Positions 18,250 through 27,116 of a stretch of DNA of 64,000 bases are shown here, in pieces. Each line of letters begins with the position of its first letter. The first letter of the stretch is position 1. The notes under the pieces are model-generated. The model did no database searches. It saw nothing but the letters and a program-made list of their open reading frames with translations, and had not been told where the DNA came from. This DNA comes from Candidatus Fonsibacter sp. (GTDB lineage Bacteria; Pseudomonadota; Alphaproteobacteria; Pelagibacterales; Pelagibacteraceae), in assembly GCA_009693745.1 (NCBI GenBank), contig SHWR01000001.1, positions 1 through 64,000 of the forward strand, written 5' to 3'. A program made the position numbers and the translations under genes.

Positions 18250-19329
18250 TTAAAATTTAACTTGATGATTATCTGACAAATACTTTCTTAACCATTCTTT
18301 AGCTGGTGCATTTACATTGATAGTATTTTTAAGTACTGCCTCTGAATTAATACCAGATACCTGCAGATATTTCCCAATTTCTTCATTATCTGATGTTTTA
18401 TGCTCAGGAGAATTTATTATTATAGAGAAAGTATCTCTATAAGCTTTAACTATGTCAGAAGAGGTTCCTTTTGGTAAAAACACCATTTTTTGAGCAGAAA
18501 AACCAGATCCTAAAAACGCCTTATACGCATCAAATATGGGTCCCGATGGTTTTTTTCCATAAACTTTTTCATAATATTCTACAAAATGAGGAAGGTTAGG
18601 AAAAGTTGGATCTCTAGAAATTGATCCATCTGGATTCACTATGCCCCAAGAAAACATCGGAATTGCTTTTCCTTCTTTAACTAAAGTTTCCTCAACTTTT
18701 AAATAAGCAGAACTAGTCTGATAATCTAAATTTGCGTCACCTCTTTCAAATGCTAATCGACCATCTCCCCTTCCAGTCATACCAAAAACATGCTTTACTT
18801 TAAGACCTAAAATTTCATAGGCAATCATAGGAATTAAATCTAATGAAGTTGCTCCTTGGCTACCAAATTTTAATTCAACTGTTTTTAATTTTTGAAAATC
18901 GGAAGTACTTTTATAGCCTGTGCTTGGAGAAACATAGGTTACGCCTCCTGTTGGAGAAACAAGCACAACAGTTTTTAACCAATCATTATAATTATATTTA
19001 ACTCTAGGGTCTTCTAATAAAAATGGAAATTTTGTAGATCCAGAATCACCTAAAATTGTCAAACCATCACCAGCTGGCATTGCAGCAAATTGATTAGCAC
19101 AAGTGATAGATCCTCCACCCGGACAGTTTTCAATAATTACATTTGGTTTTCCTGGTAAATTTTTAGATAATAAAGGTCCGTAATATCTTGCCCACTTATC
19201 TGAACCGCCACCAACAGCAAATGGTATTAACCATCTTACAGTTTTTCCTTGAAAATTAACCTCAGCGGCAAATAAATTTGTTGTTAAATAAATAAAAGCT
19301 AAAAAAAAAATTCCTAATTTTCTTATCAT
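18250..19329 (-). CDS. Tripartite tricarboxylate transporter receptor (TctC/Bug family)
   Basis: A periplasmic solute receptor of 359 residues. The signal peptide (MIRKLGIFFLAFIYLTTNLFA) is followed by the Bug-family fold: VRWLIPFAVGGGSDKWARYYGPLLSKNLPGKPNVIIENCPGGG region, then GSQGATSLDLIPMIAYEILG. GGAGT lies just before ATG 19329 and gives a good ribosome-binding site. First gene of the unit tctC-tctAB-prpF-acnA. The ligand is probably a tri- or dicarboxylate; the Bug family is broad, so this rests on the neighbours. Confidence 0.88.
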   Translation of the reverse strand: MIRKLGIFFLAFIYLTTNLFAAEVNFQGKTVRWLIPFAVGGGSDKWARYYGPLLSKNLPGKPNVIIENCPGGGSITCANQFAAMPAGDGLTILGDSGSTKFPFLLEDPRVKYNYNDWLKTVVLVSPTGGVTYVSPSTGYKSTSDFQKLKTVELKFGSQGATSLDLIPMIAYEILGLKVKHVFGMTGRGDGRLAFERGDANLDYQTSSAYLKVEETLVKEGKAIPMFSWGIVNPDGSISRDPTFPNLPHFVEYYEKVYGKKPSGPIFDAYKAFLGSGFSAQKMVFLPKGTSSDIVKAYRDTFSIIINSPEHKTSDNEEIGKYLQVSGINSEAVLKNTINVNAPAKEWLRKYLSDNHQVKF

Positions 19330-19412
19330 ACAAACTCCATTTTAAAATTTATAACTCAATTAATATTAATATATTGTATATTTCAATTATAATTTATTAA
19401 ATAGTCTCCTAA
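19330..19412. promoter_or_regulatory. Divergent promoter region between tctC and the LDH2-type gene
   Basis: These 83 bases separate two divergent genes and must hold their promoters. The stretch is nearly all A/T. A short ATTG...CAAT inverted repeat is visible around 19375-19390, but arms of four bases are weak support for an operator. No regulator gene lies in the island. Confidence 0.4.
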
Positions 19413-20471
19413 ATGAAAAATTTTGGACAAAGATACAACCATAAGTATATAAGAAATTTTATACAAAAAATTTTTATAAAATCTAAACTCTCTAAAATTG
19501 ACTCATATATTGTTGCATCCTCTCTAGTGTATGCAGATTTAAAAGGTGTATGGTCTCATGGTATAGCAAGAACTTCTGTTTACTATAAAAGAATTGAGCA
19601 AAAACTAGCTAAAGCTAGGCCGAAAATTAAATTTAAAAAAATTTTTCCTAGTGTAGCACATATCGATGGCGATAATGGTCTTGGTTTTATAATTGCTAAC
19701 CAAGCTATTAAAAAATGTATCTCACTTGCAAAAAAAAATGGCGTTGGGGTGGTCGGAGTTCATAATAGTAATCACTTTGGAATGGCAGCTTTATATGTTG
19801 AAAAAGCAACAAAAAATAACTGCATCTGTTGGGTTTTTACAAATGCTTCAAAGGCAATTCCTCCGCACGGGTCAATGACTCCACATTTTGGAACGAGTCC
19901 TTTTGCATTTGGATGTCCCACTAATAATCCAAAAAAACCTTTTATTATCGATATGGCATCTTCTTCTGTTGCAAGAGGAAAATTAAAATTTGCAGCTCAA
20001 AGAGGAGAGAAAATTCCATTTGGTCTAGCCTTAGATAAATTCGGAAAACCCACTAATGATGGGTTCAAAGCTTTTGAAGGAATTATGCTCCCGTTTGGAG
20101 GTATGAAAGGAGCTGCAATATCATGGATGATGGATATTGTTGCTGGTATCTTCACAGGTGCGGCGCATAGTGGCAAAGTAAAAAATCCCATTAAAGATTT
20201 CAGCGGCTCTTCTAATGTAGGTCATCTAATGATTTGTATTAGAACTGATGTCTTTCAAAAAGGAAGTTTTTTTAAAAAAAAAATGAAAACTGGAATACTA
20301 AAGGTAAAAAAACTAAAATTAGCGAAAGGATTTAAAGAAATCTTATATCCAGGTGAACCTGAGTACACAAATTATGTCAAAAATCTAAAACAAGGAATTC
20401 AAATTAGCGAAGATGTAAGAGTAGATCTTGAAAGATTGGCAAAAAAATTAAAAATTAAATCTATTTTTTGA
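19413..20471 (+). CDS. LDH2/malate dehydrogenase family NAD(P)-dependent oxidoreductase
   Basis: A 352-residue member of the LDH2 (YlbC/ComC) family of 2-hydroxyacid dehydrogenases, unrelated to classical malate dehydrogenases. Family blocks: WSHGIART with the conserved His, DGDNGLGF, VGVHNSNHFGMAALYVEKA, FTNASKAIPPHGS, GTSPFAFGCP, MASSSVARGK and the glycine-rich MLPFGGMKGAAISWMMDI. Characterised members act on malate, lactate, sulfolactate, ureidoglycolate or cyclic imines, so the substrate is open. Placed between tctC and a TcuA-like gene, a hydroxy-tricarboxylate or malate-type substrate is a reasonable guess. Confidence 0.85.
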   Translation: MKNFGQRYNHKYIRNFIQKIFIKSKLSKIDSYIVASSLVYADLKGVWSHGIARTSVYYKRIEQKLAKARPKIKFKKIFPSVAHIDGDNGLGFIIANQAIKKCISLAKKNGVGVVGVHNSNHFGMAALYVEKATKNNCICWVFTNASKAIPPHGSMTPHFGTSPFAFGCPTNNPKKPFIIDMASSSVARGKLKFAAQRGEKIPFGLALDKFGKPTNDGFKAFEGIMLPFGGMKGAAISWMMDIVAGIFTGAAHSGKVKNPIKDFSGSSNVGHLMICIRTDVFQKGSFFKKKMKTGILKVKKLKLAKGFKEILYPGEPEYTNYVKNLKQGIQISEDVRVDLERLAKKLKIKSIF

Positions 20472-20472
20472 C

Positions 20473-21945
20473 TTAATTGATTCTAGCTGCATTTTTACCG
20501 GCAATTTTTCCAAATACAGCTCCGGACATTAATCCTGATCCACCTGGATAATTAAAATAAAAAATTCCTCCGACTATTTCACCTGCTGCGAACAATCCTG
20601 GTATTGGGTTCATTGTATTATCCAATACTTGTCCTTTTGGATTAATTCTTAACCCACCAAAAGTAAAAGTTATTCCGCAAGTAACTCCGTAAGCTTCGAA
20701 TGGAGGAGTGTCAATTTTATTTGCCCAATTAGATTTTGGTATAGATAATCCTTCTGTATTCTTGGTGTCTTTAATTGTTGGATTAAATTTTACTTGTTCA
20801 TTTACAGAGTTATTAAAATCTTCAATTGTTTTAAGAGCTTGTTCACTATTAACGCCTTTTAATTTTTTAACTAATTCAGGTAAAGTTTTTGCTGTAACTT
20901 TAGTTACGTTAGGAGCCTGATACTCTTTATATAATAATTTTTTTACTTTCTTATCAAAGATCTGCCATGCAAACTGTTGGGGTTGTTTAATTACTTCTTT
21001 TCCAAATTTAGCATAAGTATAATTTCTAAAATCTTCTCCTTCGTCTACAAATCGTTCTCCATTTGCATTTATAATAATACCAAAAGCATAACTGATTTTT
21101 CTATATCGATTACTTATTTTTAGATCACTAAACTCAGGTCCGTTCATGTCATGAAAAACTGCATGACAGCCTGACCAATTGCCATAAGGAACTGCACCAA
21201 TATCCATTGCCATTTTTAAGCCATCGCCTGTGTTATGCTTGGTACCTCTTACCTTTGCCATTTCCCATCCTGCGCCCAAATATCTTGTTCGCATTTCAGG
21301 ATTGGCTTCGAATCCACCACAAGCTAAAATTAATGATCTTGAATATATATTATTTATTTTATTATTTGCTAAAACTTCAACACCTTTGACTAAGTTATCT
21401 TCATAAATTATTTTTTTTGCTGCACATCCGTATCTAATTTCTATTTTTTGCTTTTTTGCAATTCTTGTTAAAGAGTTAATTAACTCTGGTCCTTCCCCTT
21501 CAACTTCTGCTGTAAGTCCTCCCCAAAATTTTATTTTGCCATTAATTTTATATGATTGACGGCTGTAAATTGGAGTAAATTTTAATCCTTTTTTCTTCAT
21601 CCATAAAACTGTCTCAAAACTATTATTAACTAATAGTTTCGATAGAACTGGATCTGTTTTTCCATTCGTCACTCTCTGCATATCTGCTAGATAAGCTGAG
21701 GTTGGATAAGATCCAAAATCAATATTTTTTTTAGAAAGATTAGAAATTAATTTTTTTAAATCACTAAAACCTTTGTAGGAAAATCTAATTGAACCAGTTG
21801 TGTAACGACTATTGCCTCCGGTATCTTTTTTTGAAGCTTTATCTATCAATAAAACTTTCTTGGCTCCATTATCTGATGCTGAAATAGCAGAACATAAAGC
21901 GGCATTGCCTCCTCCAACAACTATAACATCATAAAATTTATTCAT
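20473..21945 (-). CDS. FAD-dependent dehydrogenase, TcuA-like (tricarballylate dehydrogenase / FrdA superfamily)
   Basis: A 490-residue flavoprotein of the fumarate reductase/succinate dehydrogenase flavoprotein superfamily. It has an N-terminal FAD motif VIVVGGGNAALCSAISAS, then GGNSRYTTGSIRFSY, an active-site region HAVFHDMNGPE, and the C-terminal GLRINPKGQVLDNTMNPIPGLFAAGEIVGG. The opening GGGNAALCSAISA with DTGGNSR resembles Salmonella TcuA, which oxidises tricarballylate to cis-aconitate. That would connect directly to the aconitase of this island. No TcuB-like electron-transfer protein is adjacent. Related enzymes include flavocytochrome-type fumarate reductases and 3-oxosteroid dehydrogenases. 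Confidence 0.78.
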   Translation of the reverse strand: MNKFYDVIVVGGGNAALCSAISASDNGAKKVLLIDKASKKDTGGNSRYTTGSIRFSYKGFSDLKKLISNLSKKNIDFGSYPTSAYLADMQRVTNGKTDPVLSKLLVNNSFETVLWMKKKGLKFTPIYSRQSYKINGKIKFWGGLTAEVEGEGPELINSLTRIAKKQKIEIRYGCAAKKIIYEDNLVKGVEVLANNKINNIYSRSLILACGGFEANPEMRTRYLGAGWEMAKVRGTKHNTGDGLKMAMDIGAVPYGNWSGCHAVFHDMNGPEFSDLKISNRYRKISYAFGIIINANGERFVDEGEDFRNYTYAKFGKEVIKQPQQFAWQIFDKKVKKLLYKEYQAPNVTKVTAKTLPELVKKLKGVNSEQALKTIEDFNNSVNEQVKFNPTIKDTKNTEGLSIPKSNWANKIDTPPFEAYGVTCGITFTFGGLRINPKGQVLDNTMNPIPGLFAAGEIVGGIFYFNYPGGSGLMSGAVFGKIAGKNAARIN

Positions 21946-22017
21946 ATTATATTAATCAATCACTATTTAATGGATAATTTTTTTTATATACCATAATTAC
22001 TAATATTTATAATATAA

Positions 22018-23076
22018 ATGATAAGTAGTATCATAAAAATTTTTAAAGAAAGTTACATCTCAATTGGAATTGGAATTGTTGGTGGATACTTAGGAACCCT
22101 TATTAAGCTTCCATTGCCTTGGTTATTAGGAGCATTAGCTTTAAATTTTTTATTTGCTTTTACCAAAGCGAAAATAACTTTTTCACAAAAATTGCTTACA
22201 CCAATATTTTTAATTATTGGAATAATATTAGGTGGCTCTTTCGATAGATCTTTACTTTATAAAATTCATCTTTGGATTTTTTCATCAATAGCTATGATTG
22301 TTGTTACTTTTTTGGGCACTGTAATATTGACTGTCTACTTCTACAAAGTATGTAAATTTAAAAAGCTTTTGGCTATATTAGCCGGCTTACCTGGCGCTTT
22401 TGCTCCAATCGTTACAACTCTCTTTAAAACCTTAAAAAATAAAAATGATTTTGCTAAAGTGATAATACCGCAAGCAACCAGAGTTATTTTTATAATCAGT
22501 TTTTTACCTTTTTTATTTATTAACAAAGTAGGATTTGCCGATATAAAGACTTTTTCTTCCGAACAATTATTTAATTTTAGATATTTTGCTGAAATTTCAG
22601 TATTAATTTTGAGTTGTGTTGCAATATCTTTTCTATTCCAAAAATTAAAAATACCCTCTTCTGTTTTAATCGCCTCAATGCTTGCTTCTGGTTTTTTTTA
22701 TACTCTAGAAGTAATAAATTCTAGATTTCCAGAATTTATAATAAATCTAACATTTGTTTTTTTAGGAACGGCTTTAGGTACAAGAATGAATGGAATCAAA
22801 AGTAAAAATTTTGGGTTTTATATGTTTCATGGGGTCGTTGTTTCTATAATATTATTAATTATTGCTGCAATAACTGCCTATATTTTATCTATTTTTTTTG
22901 GCTTTAATTTTATGTCTATATTTTTAAGCTTTGTTCCAGGTGGAATACATGAAATGGTTTTAATTAGTATTGCTTATAACATCGACCCTATCTTTGTAAG
23001 CTATCATCATTTTTTAAGAATATTTATAATTGTGTTAGCCCTGCCAATAATATTAAAAAAATTTAAATATAAATAA
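22018..23076 (+). CDS. AbrB family (membrane AbrB duplication) protein
   Basis: A polytopic membrane protein of 352 residues with about ten hydrophobic segments in two related halves, each with an xxPxPWLLG/GxxxGxx-type motif: GGYLGTLIKLPLPWLLGALALNF in the first half and LPGAFAPIVTTLFK and FVPGGIHEMVLISIA later. This fits the AbrB/AmoA membrane family, not the DNA-binding AbrB. The function is unsettled; members often lie beside tctABC genes, as here. It is convergent with the DUF1850 gene, one base between stops. Confidence 0.8.
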   Translation: MISSIIKIFKESYISIGIGIVGGYLGTLIKLPLPWLLGALALNFLFAFTKAKITFSQKLLTPIFLIIGIILGGSFDRSLLYKIHLWIFSSIAMIVVTFLGTVILTVYFYKVCKFKKLLAILAGLPGAFAPIVTTLFKTLKNKNDFAKVIIPQATRVIFIISFLPFLFINKVGFADIKTFSSEQLFNFRYFAEISVLILSCVAISFLFQKLKIPSSVLIASMLASGFFYTLEVINSRFPEFIINLTFVFLGTALGTRMNGIKSKNFGFYMFHGVVVSIILLIIAAITAYILSIFFGFNFMSIFLSFVPGGIHEMVLISIAYNIDPIFVSYHHFLRIFIIVLALPIILKKFKYK

Positions 23077-23077
23077 A

Positions 23078-23437
23078 TTAATCACAGGCATACAATTTTA
23101 GAGGTTTGTTTCCATTTTTAGGGAGCTCTTGGCATTTTCCATTAAAACATACATTCCAATTTTTTATATTAGTCTCAGATGTAGCAAGTAAAATTTCATC
23201 CTTAGCAGACACTCTTGGCTTATAAACATACCAACCTTTTATTAATTTTGAATTTTCAGGTGGCTCCATACCAGCACCTGATCCTTTAACTCTAGCCTCA
23301 ACAATTTTAAGTTTAGAATTGATAATTTTCCAATCTTCTTGCCATTCAACCTTCTCAACAGAATGAGTCCACGCTAAAGTAAAAAATGAAATTGCAAAAG
23401 TTGTAACTTTAGTTCCTGTTAGAACGCACAAGCTCAT
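23078..23437 (-). CDS. DUF1850 family protein, TRAP transporter partner
   Basis: A 119-residue protein with the DUF1850 pattern: FTLAWTHSVEKVEWQEDW, EARVKGSGAGMEPPENS, GWYVYKP and a C-terminal WNVCFNGKCQELP. A hydrophobic N-terminus (residues 9-22) suggests export or anchoring. The family is repeatedly found at the end of operons for fused TAXI-type TRAP permeases, and here its ATG overlaps the permease stop by four bases (ATGA). Its role is unknown; a periplasmic accessory is plausible. Confidence 0.8.
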   Translation of the reverse strand: MSLCVLTGTKVTTFAISFFTLAWTHSVEKVEWQEDWKIINSKLKIVEARVKGSGAGMEPPENSKLIKGWYVYKPRVSAKDEILLATSETNIKNWNVCFNGKCQELPKNGNKPLKLYACD

Positions 23438-25536
23438 GTTGAGATTGTATTATTGTTTCTAAATTTAAACCACCTATAAATAATAAATAATATCATAACT
23501 CCAAAACCTAATTCGTCGGTCAATGGGATGGCTACAATCAATAAAACAGCAACCAGCATGCATATAATTCTCTCAAAAATATTTAGTCGTGCGTTCATAT
23601 ATCCAACAGCCGCAATACCTAAAAATAAAATAGCGATCACTGCTTTTATACAAATGTAACCAACAGAAATAATAATTGTGGAAATATCTTTATTTGCAAG
23701 TCCCTGCAGCATTAATTCAGGACTATAAACTGCCATAAATGGCACAACAAATCCTGCTACTGCTAATTTTACCGCTTCTAAAGAAATTTTAAATCCACTT
23801 TCCTTTGCAAAAGGTGCTGCCGCAAAACAAGCAAGTGCTACGGGTGGCGTTAAATCTGCCATAATACCAAAATAAAAAACAAACATATGGCTTATAATTA
23901 ATGGAACACCTAATTTTAAAAGAGCAGGACCTGCGATTGCGGATGTAATTATGTAATTTGGAATTGTTGGAATTCCCATTCCTAGAATAAGACAGATAAT
24001 CATTGTTAATAATAAAGATAACAACAAACTATTTTCTCCAACCTTAATTACAAACTGTCCAAATGTATTTGCTGCGCCTGTTAAGGTAAGCGTACCAATT
24101 ACAATCCCAACAACTGCACAGGCAACACCCACCGGTAAAGAAGCTTTACCACCTTCAGCAAGAGCATCTCTGCAAGAAAGCAATGTTTCTCTCCCCCCTT
24201 TAAATATAAAATTAATAACAACAAGTGTTGATATTGAAATTACAATAACTTTTATTCCCAGCTCAAAGAATGATGCGGAAACTAAACCAAGAAAAATCCA
24301 GAATACTACTCTTTTATATTTTGATAAACTTCCTGCAATTGGTGCTCCTAAAATTAAAAATATTATGAAAGCAAGACCAATGGTTCCTGCATAAAGAGGT
24401 GTGTAACCTGAGAATAGCAAATAAACTAATACTACGAGTGGTAGAATTAAGTACCATCCCTTTTTTAATGCGTTAATGACTGATGGCAGCTCGTCCTTCG
24501 ACATACCAAGTAAATTTCTTTTTCCAGCCTCTAAATAAACCATCCACCAACATGAAACATAATAAAGTATCGCTGGTATAATAGCGGCCTTAACAATCTC
24601 AAAATATTTAACTCCTAAAGTCTCTGCCATAATAAAAGCAACTGCTCCCATAACTGGAGGCATAATCTGTCCCCCCATAGAAGAAGTTGCTTCAACTCCA
24701 CCAGCAAAAGCTGATGAGTATCCATATTTTTTCATTAGTGGAATTGTGAACTGTCCAGAAGTTACAACGTTTGCAATTCCTGAACCTGAAATTGTTCCCA
24801 TTAATGCAGAAGATGCGACGCAAACCTGTGCTGGGCCTCCTCTAGTATGACCAAAGAGTCCTAAAGCAACGTCGTTGAACAACTTAATCATTCCCGCACG
24901 CTCTAAAAACGAACCAAATAAGATAAATAAAAATACAAAAGTACAAGAAACGTAGATAGGAATTCCATAAATTCCTTCAGTCCCATAACTCATATGCTCA
25001 ATTATTTGTTTAAAATCATACCCACGATGCTGAAACATTCCAGGAAGATAGTTGCCAAAGAAACAATATGATAAAAATATTAGAGCAATTAATGTAAGCG
25101 CGTAGCCCATAACTACCCAGGCAGCTGATAATACAAGGGTTACGGCAATAACCCCAAAAAAGATATCTGTGGGTAATAAACTACCATATCGGGTGATTAA
25201 AGGCGTGTATTCAATTGTTTGATAAATCGCAATTACAATACTTAATACCCCAGCAAGCCAAGATAAAATTTTAAAAAAACTTTTCTGTTTTTTTAAGGCA
25301 CAAACTAATGGAAATCCCAATAATCCTAAGAAACCTACATGAACTGCTCTTAATATTTGACTTGGTAAATCTAATAAATGAGCGGCAGTAATAACCTGAA
25401 AAACTGAAAATGCTATTGCAATGTAAAATAAAACTTTACCTTCTAATGAAGTAGGAAAACTTTCTGTGGAGGGATCATAAAATCCAGCCGAAGTTTGTTC
25501 GGCTGGATTATCTAAAATATTTTGGTTTGTTTTCAC
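23434..25536 (-). CDS. TRAP transporter fused permease (4TM/12TM, TAXI type)
   Basis: A 700-residue inner-membrane protein fusing the small (DctQ-like) and large (DctM-like) TRAP permease subunits, as is usual for TAXI systems. Blocks: GIPIYVSCTFVFLFILFGSFLERAGM, GGPAQVCVASSALMGTISGSGIANVVTSGQFTIPLMKKYGYSSAFAGGVEATSSMGGQIMPPVMGAVAFIM region and GMGIPTIPNYIITSAIAGPAL. The start is GTG 25536 with GGGGAAG just upstream. Transport is secondary, driven by ion gradient. The substrate is unknown. Confidence 0.9.
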   Translation of the reverse strand: MKTNQNILDNPAEQTSAGFYDPSTESFPTSLEGKVLFYIAIAFSVFQVITAAHLLDLPSQILRAVHVGFLGLLGFPLVCALKKQKSFFKILSWLAGVLSIVIAIYQTIEYTPLITRYGSLLPTDIFFGVIAVTLVLSAAWVVMGYALTLIALIFLSYCFFGNYLPGMFQHRGYDFKQIIEHMSYGTEGIYGIPIYVSCTFVFLFILFGSFLERAGMIKLFNDVALGLFGHTRGGPAQVCVASSALMGTISGSGIANVVTSGQFTIPLMKKYGYSSAFAGGVEATSSMGGQIMPPVMGAVAFIMAETLGVKYFEIVKAAIIPAILYYVSCWWMVYLEAGKRNLLGMSKDELPSVINALKKGWYLILPLVVLVYLLFSGYTPLYAGTIGLAFIIFLILGAPIAGSLSKYKRVVFWIFLGLVSASFFELGIKVIVISISTLVVINFIFKGGRETLLSCRDALAEGGKASLPVGVACAVVGIVIGTLTLTGAANTFGQFVIKVGENSLLLSLLLTMIICLILGMGIPTIPNYIITSAIAGPALLKLGVPLIISHMFVFYFGIMADLTPPVALACFAAAPFAKESGFKISLEAVKLAVAGFVVPFMAVYSPELMLQGLANKDISTIIISVGYICIKAVIAILFLGIAAVGYMNARLNIFERIICMLVAVLLIVAIPLTDELGFGVMILFIIYRWFKFRNNNTIST

Positions 25537-25579
25537 TTCCCCAATCTAAACTAATAAAAAATTATTAGTTTTATTATAC

Positions 25580-26521
25580 TTACTTAATTAAACCTTTTTC
25601 TTTGTAATATTTAATAGCACCAGGATGAAGTGGTAGTGGTGGATTATTTGCAGCATCTTTTATATTTATATCTTTAGCCGCAGAATGTGCCGCCACTAAT
25701 GCTGGTAAATTTTCATAAAACAACTTTGTCATTTGATACGCGGTTGCATCCGAAACATCTTTACGTGTAACTAAATAATTTACTACAGCAGCAGTGCTAA
25801 CATCCTCTGTTTGTCCTTTATAAGTATTAGCTGGAATTTTTCCAGATATAAATGGAGCTCCCATTTTTTTAACAATTGCTTCAGGAACCGAAACAACTGT
25901 TACATCTAATGAATTAGCTAAATCTTTTAGTGAAGCGACACCTAAACCTGCTGATTGCAATGTAGCATCTAATTGTCTATTTTTAATTAATTCAATTGAC
26001 TCTGCAAATGGTAAATATTCTAATTTGCCTAAATCTTTATAAACCAAACCTGCGGCTGCAAAAATTGCTCTAGAATTTAATTCAGTTCCAGATTTAGCTG
26101 CTCCAACTGAAAGGCCCTTTCCTTTAAGATCAGCTAAAGTTTTAATATTAGAAGATTTTGAAGCTACTATTTGAATGTAGTTTGGATAAATTGCACCGAT
26201 TATTCTTAATTTATCTAATTTCGTTTTAAATCCGGCATCTTCTTTTCCATCCCAAGCATCTTTTGCTGCATCACCAAGAACAAAAGCTATTTCACCTTTT
26301 CCTTCTTGAAGAAGAACTAAATTCTCAACTGAAGCTTTGGTTACTTGAACTTGAACCTTTGAGTCTTTTATATTGTCCCCATAAATTTTAGTTAAAGCTG
26401 AACCAAGTGGATAATAAACGCCTGATGTTCCGCCTGTTAAAATATTAATAAACTCTGCTGATTGAACTGAGCTCGCGCTTAGCAAAAAAGCAGCTAATAA
26501 TGCTGATAATTTTTTGAACAT
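25580..26521 (-). CDS. TAXI family TRAP transporter solute-binding protein
   Basis: A periplasmic receptor of 313 residues. An upstream in-frame ATG at 26581 exists, but ATG 26521 is preferred: it gives a proper signal peptide (MFKKLSALLAAFLLSASSVQSA) and has AGGAT six bases upstream. The mature part opens with the TAXI signature FINILTGGTSGVYYPLGSAL, and has DLKGKGLSVGAAKSGTELNSRAI and HPGAIKYYKEKG at the end. It delivers substrate to the fused permease 43 bases downstream. Known TAXI ligands include glutamate and other carboxylates; here undefined. Confidence 0.9.
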   Translation of the reverse strand: MFKKLSALLAAFLLSASSVQSAEFINILTGGTSGVYYPLGSALTKIYGDNIKDSKVQVQVTKASVENLVLLQEGKGEIAFVLGDAAKDAWDGKEDAGFKTKLDKLRIIGAIYPNYIQIVASKSSNIKTLADLKGKGLSVGAAKSGTELNSRAIFAAAGLVYKDLGKLEYLPFAESIELIKNRQLDATLQSAGLGVASLKDLANSLDVTVVSVPEAIVKKMGAPFISGKIPANTYKGQTEDVSTAAVVNYLVTRKDVSDATAYQMTKLFYENLPALVAAHSAAKDINIKDAANNPPLPLHPGAIKYYKEKGLIK

Positions 26522-26644
26522 AATGATCCTTTTTAAAATTGTTAAAAGAATGATTAGATTATAAAAATTATTAAAACGCAATGAGTTAGGAACATTGTTA
26601 CAATCTAAAGTAGTATTAATATTTCTAAATATCTATGAATAAAC

Positions 26645-26675
26645 GAAAGTTGTTGAAAAGTTAACTTTCTATAAT
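26645..26675 (+). promoter_or_regulatory. Candidate msrB promoter with an inverted repeat
   Basis: A perfect TATAAT at 26670-26675 follows an inverted repeat (GAAAGTT 26645-26651, AACTTTC 26663-26669). A -35 element at ideal spacing is not convincing. Transcription would begin near 26682, downstream of the first in-frame ATG (26674), which supports using ATG 26725 for msrB. The repeat may be an operator. Confidence 0.45.
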
Positions 26676-26724
26676 GTTATTTAATTCTATTTTAAATGTA
26701 AAAAATATTATCGTTAAAGAGAAA

Positions 26725-27114
26725 ATGACAAAAACTGATGCCGAGTGGCAAAAAATTTTATCTGATAATGAATATTCAGTTCTAAGAAAAGAAGGAACTG
26801 AACGACCATTCACTAATAAACTTAATGATCAAAAAAAAGAAGGAAATTATTATTGCAAAGGCTGTAATGCAAAATTGTTTAGCTCAAAAATGAAATTTGA
26901 CAGCGGTACAGGATGGCCATCTTTTTTTGATTCTTATCCAAATGTTTTTGAAACTACTACTGACTATAAATTAGTGTATCCAAGAACAGAATATCATTGT
27001 GCTAAATGTGATGGACATCACGGACATTTATTTAATGATGGGCCTGCTCCTACCGAAAAAAGATATTGTAATAATGGAGTTGCATTAAAATTTGTTGAAG
27101 AAAAATTATTTTAA
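26725..27114 (+). CDS. msrB: Peptide-methionine (R)-S-oxide reductase
   Basis: It reduces the R form of methionine sulfoxide in proteins. Two zinc-binding CxxC pairs are visible (YYCKGCNAKLF and YHCAKCDGHHGHLF), the GTGWPSFF block is intact, and the catalytic cysteine lies in RYCNNGVALKF. With ATG 26725 the protein has 129 residues, a normal length; an in-frame ATG at 26674 would add 17 residues but lies on the likely -10 element. There is no signal peptide, so it is cytoplasmic, in contrast to the neighbouring MsrA. Confidence 0.92.
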   Translation: MTKTDAEWQKILSDNEYSVLRKEGTERPFTNKLNDQKKEGNYYCKGCNAKLFSSKMKFDSGTGWPSFFDSYPNVFETTTDYKLVYPRTEYHCAKCDGHHGHLFNDGPAPTEKRYCNNGVALKFVEEKLF

Positions 27115-27116
27115 AT

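Noticed and set aside
22018..23076. AbrB-family gene as a transcription regulator of the tricarboxylate island
   Set aside because: The protein is a multi-pass membrane protein; the name AbrB for this family is misleading and no DNA-binding domain is visible.
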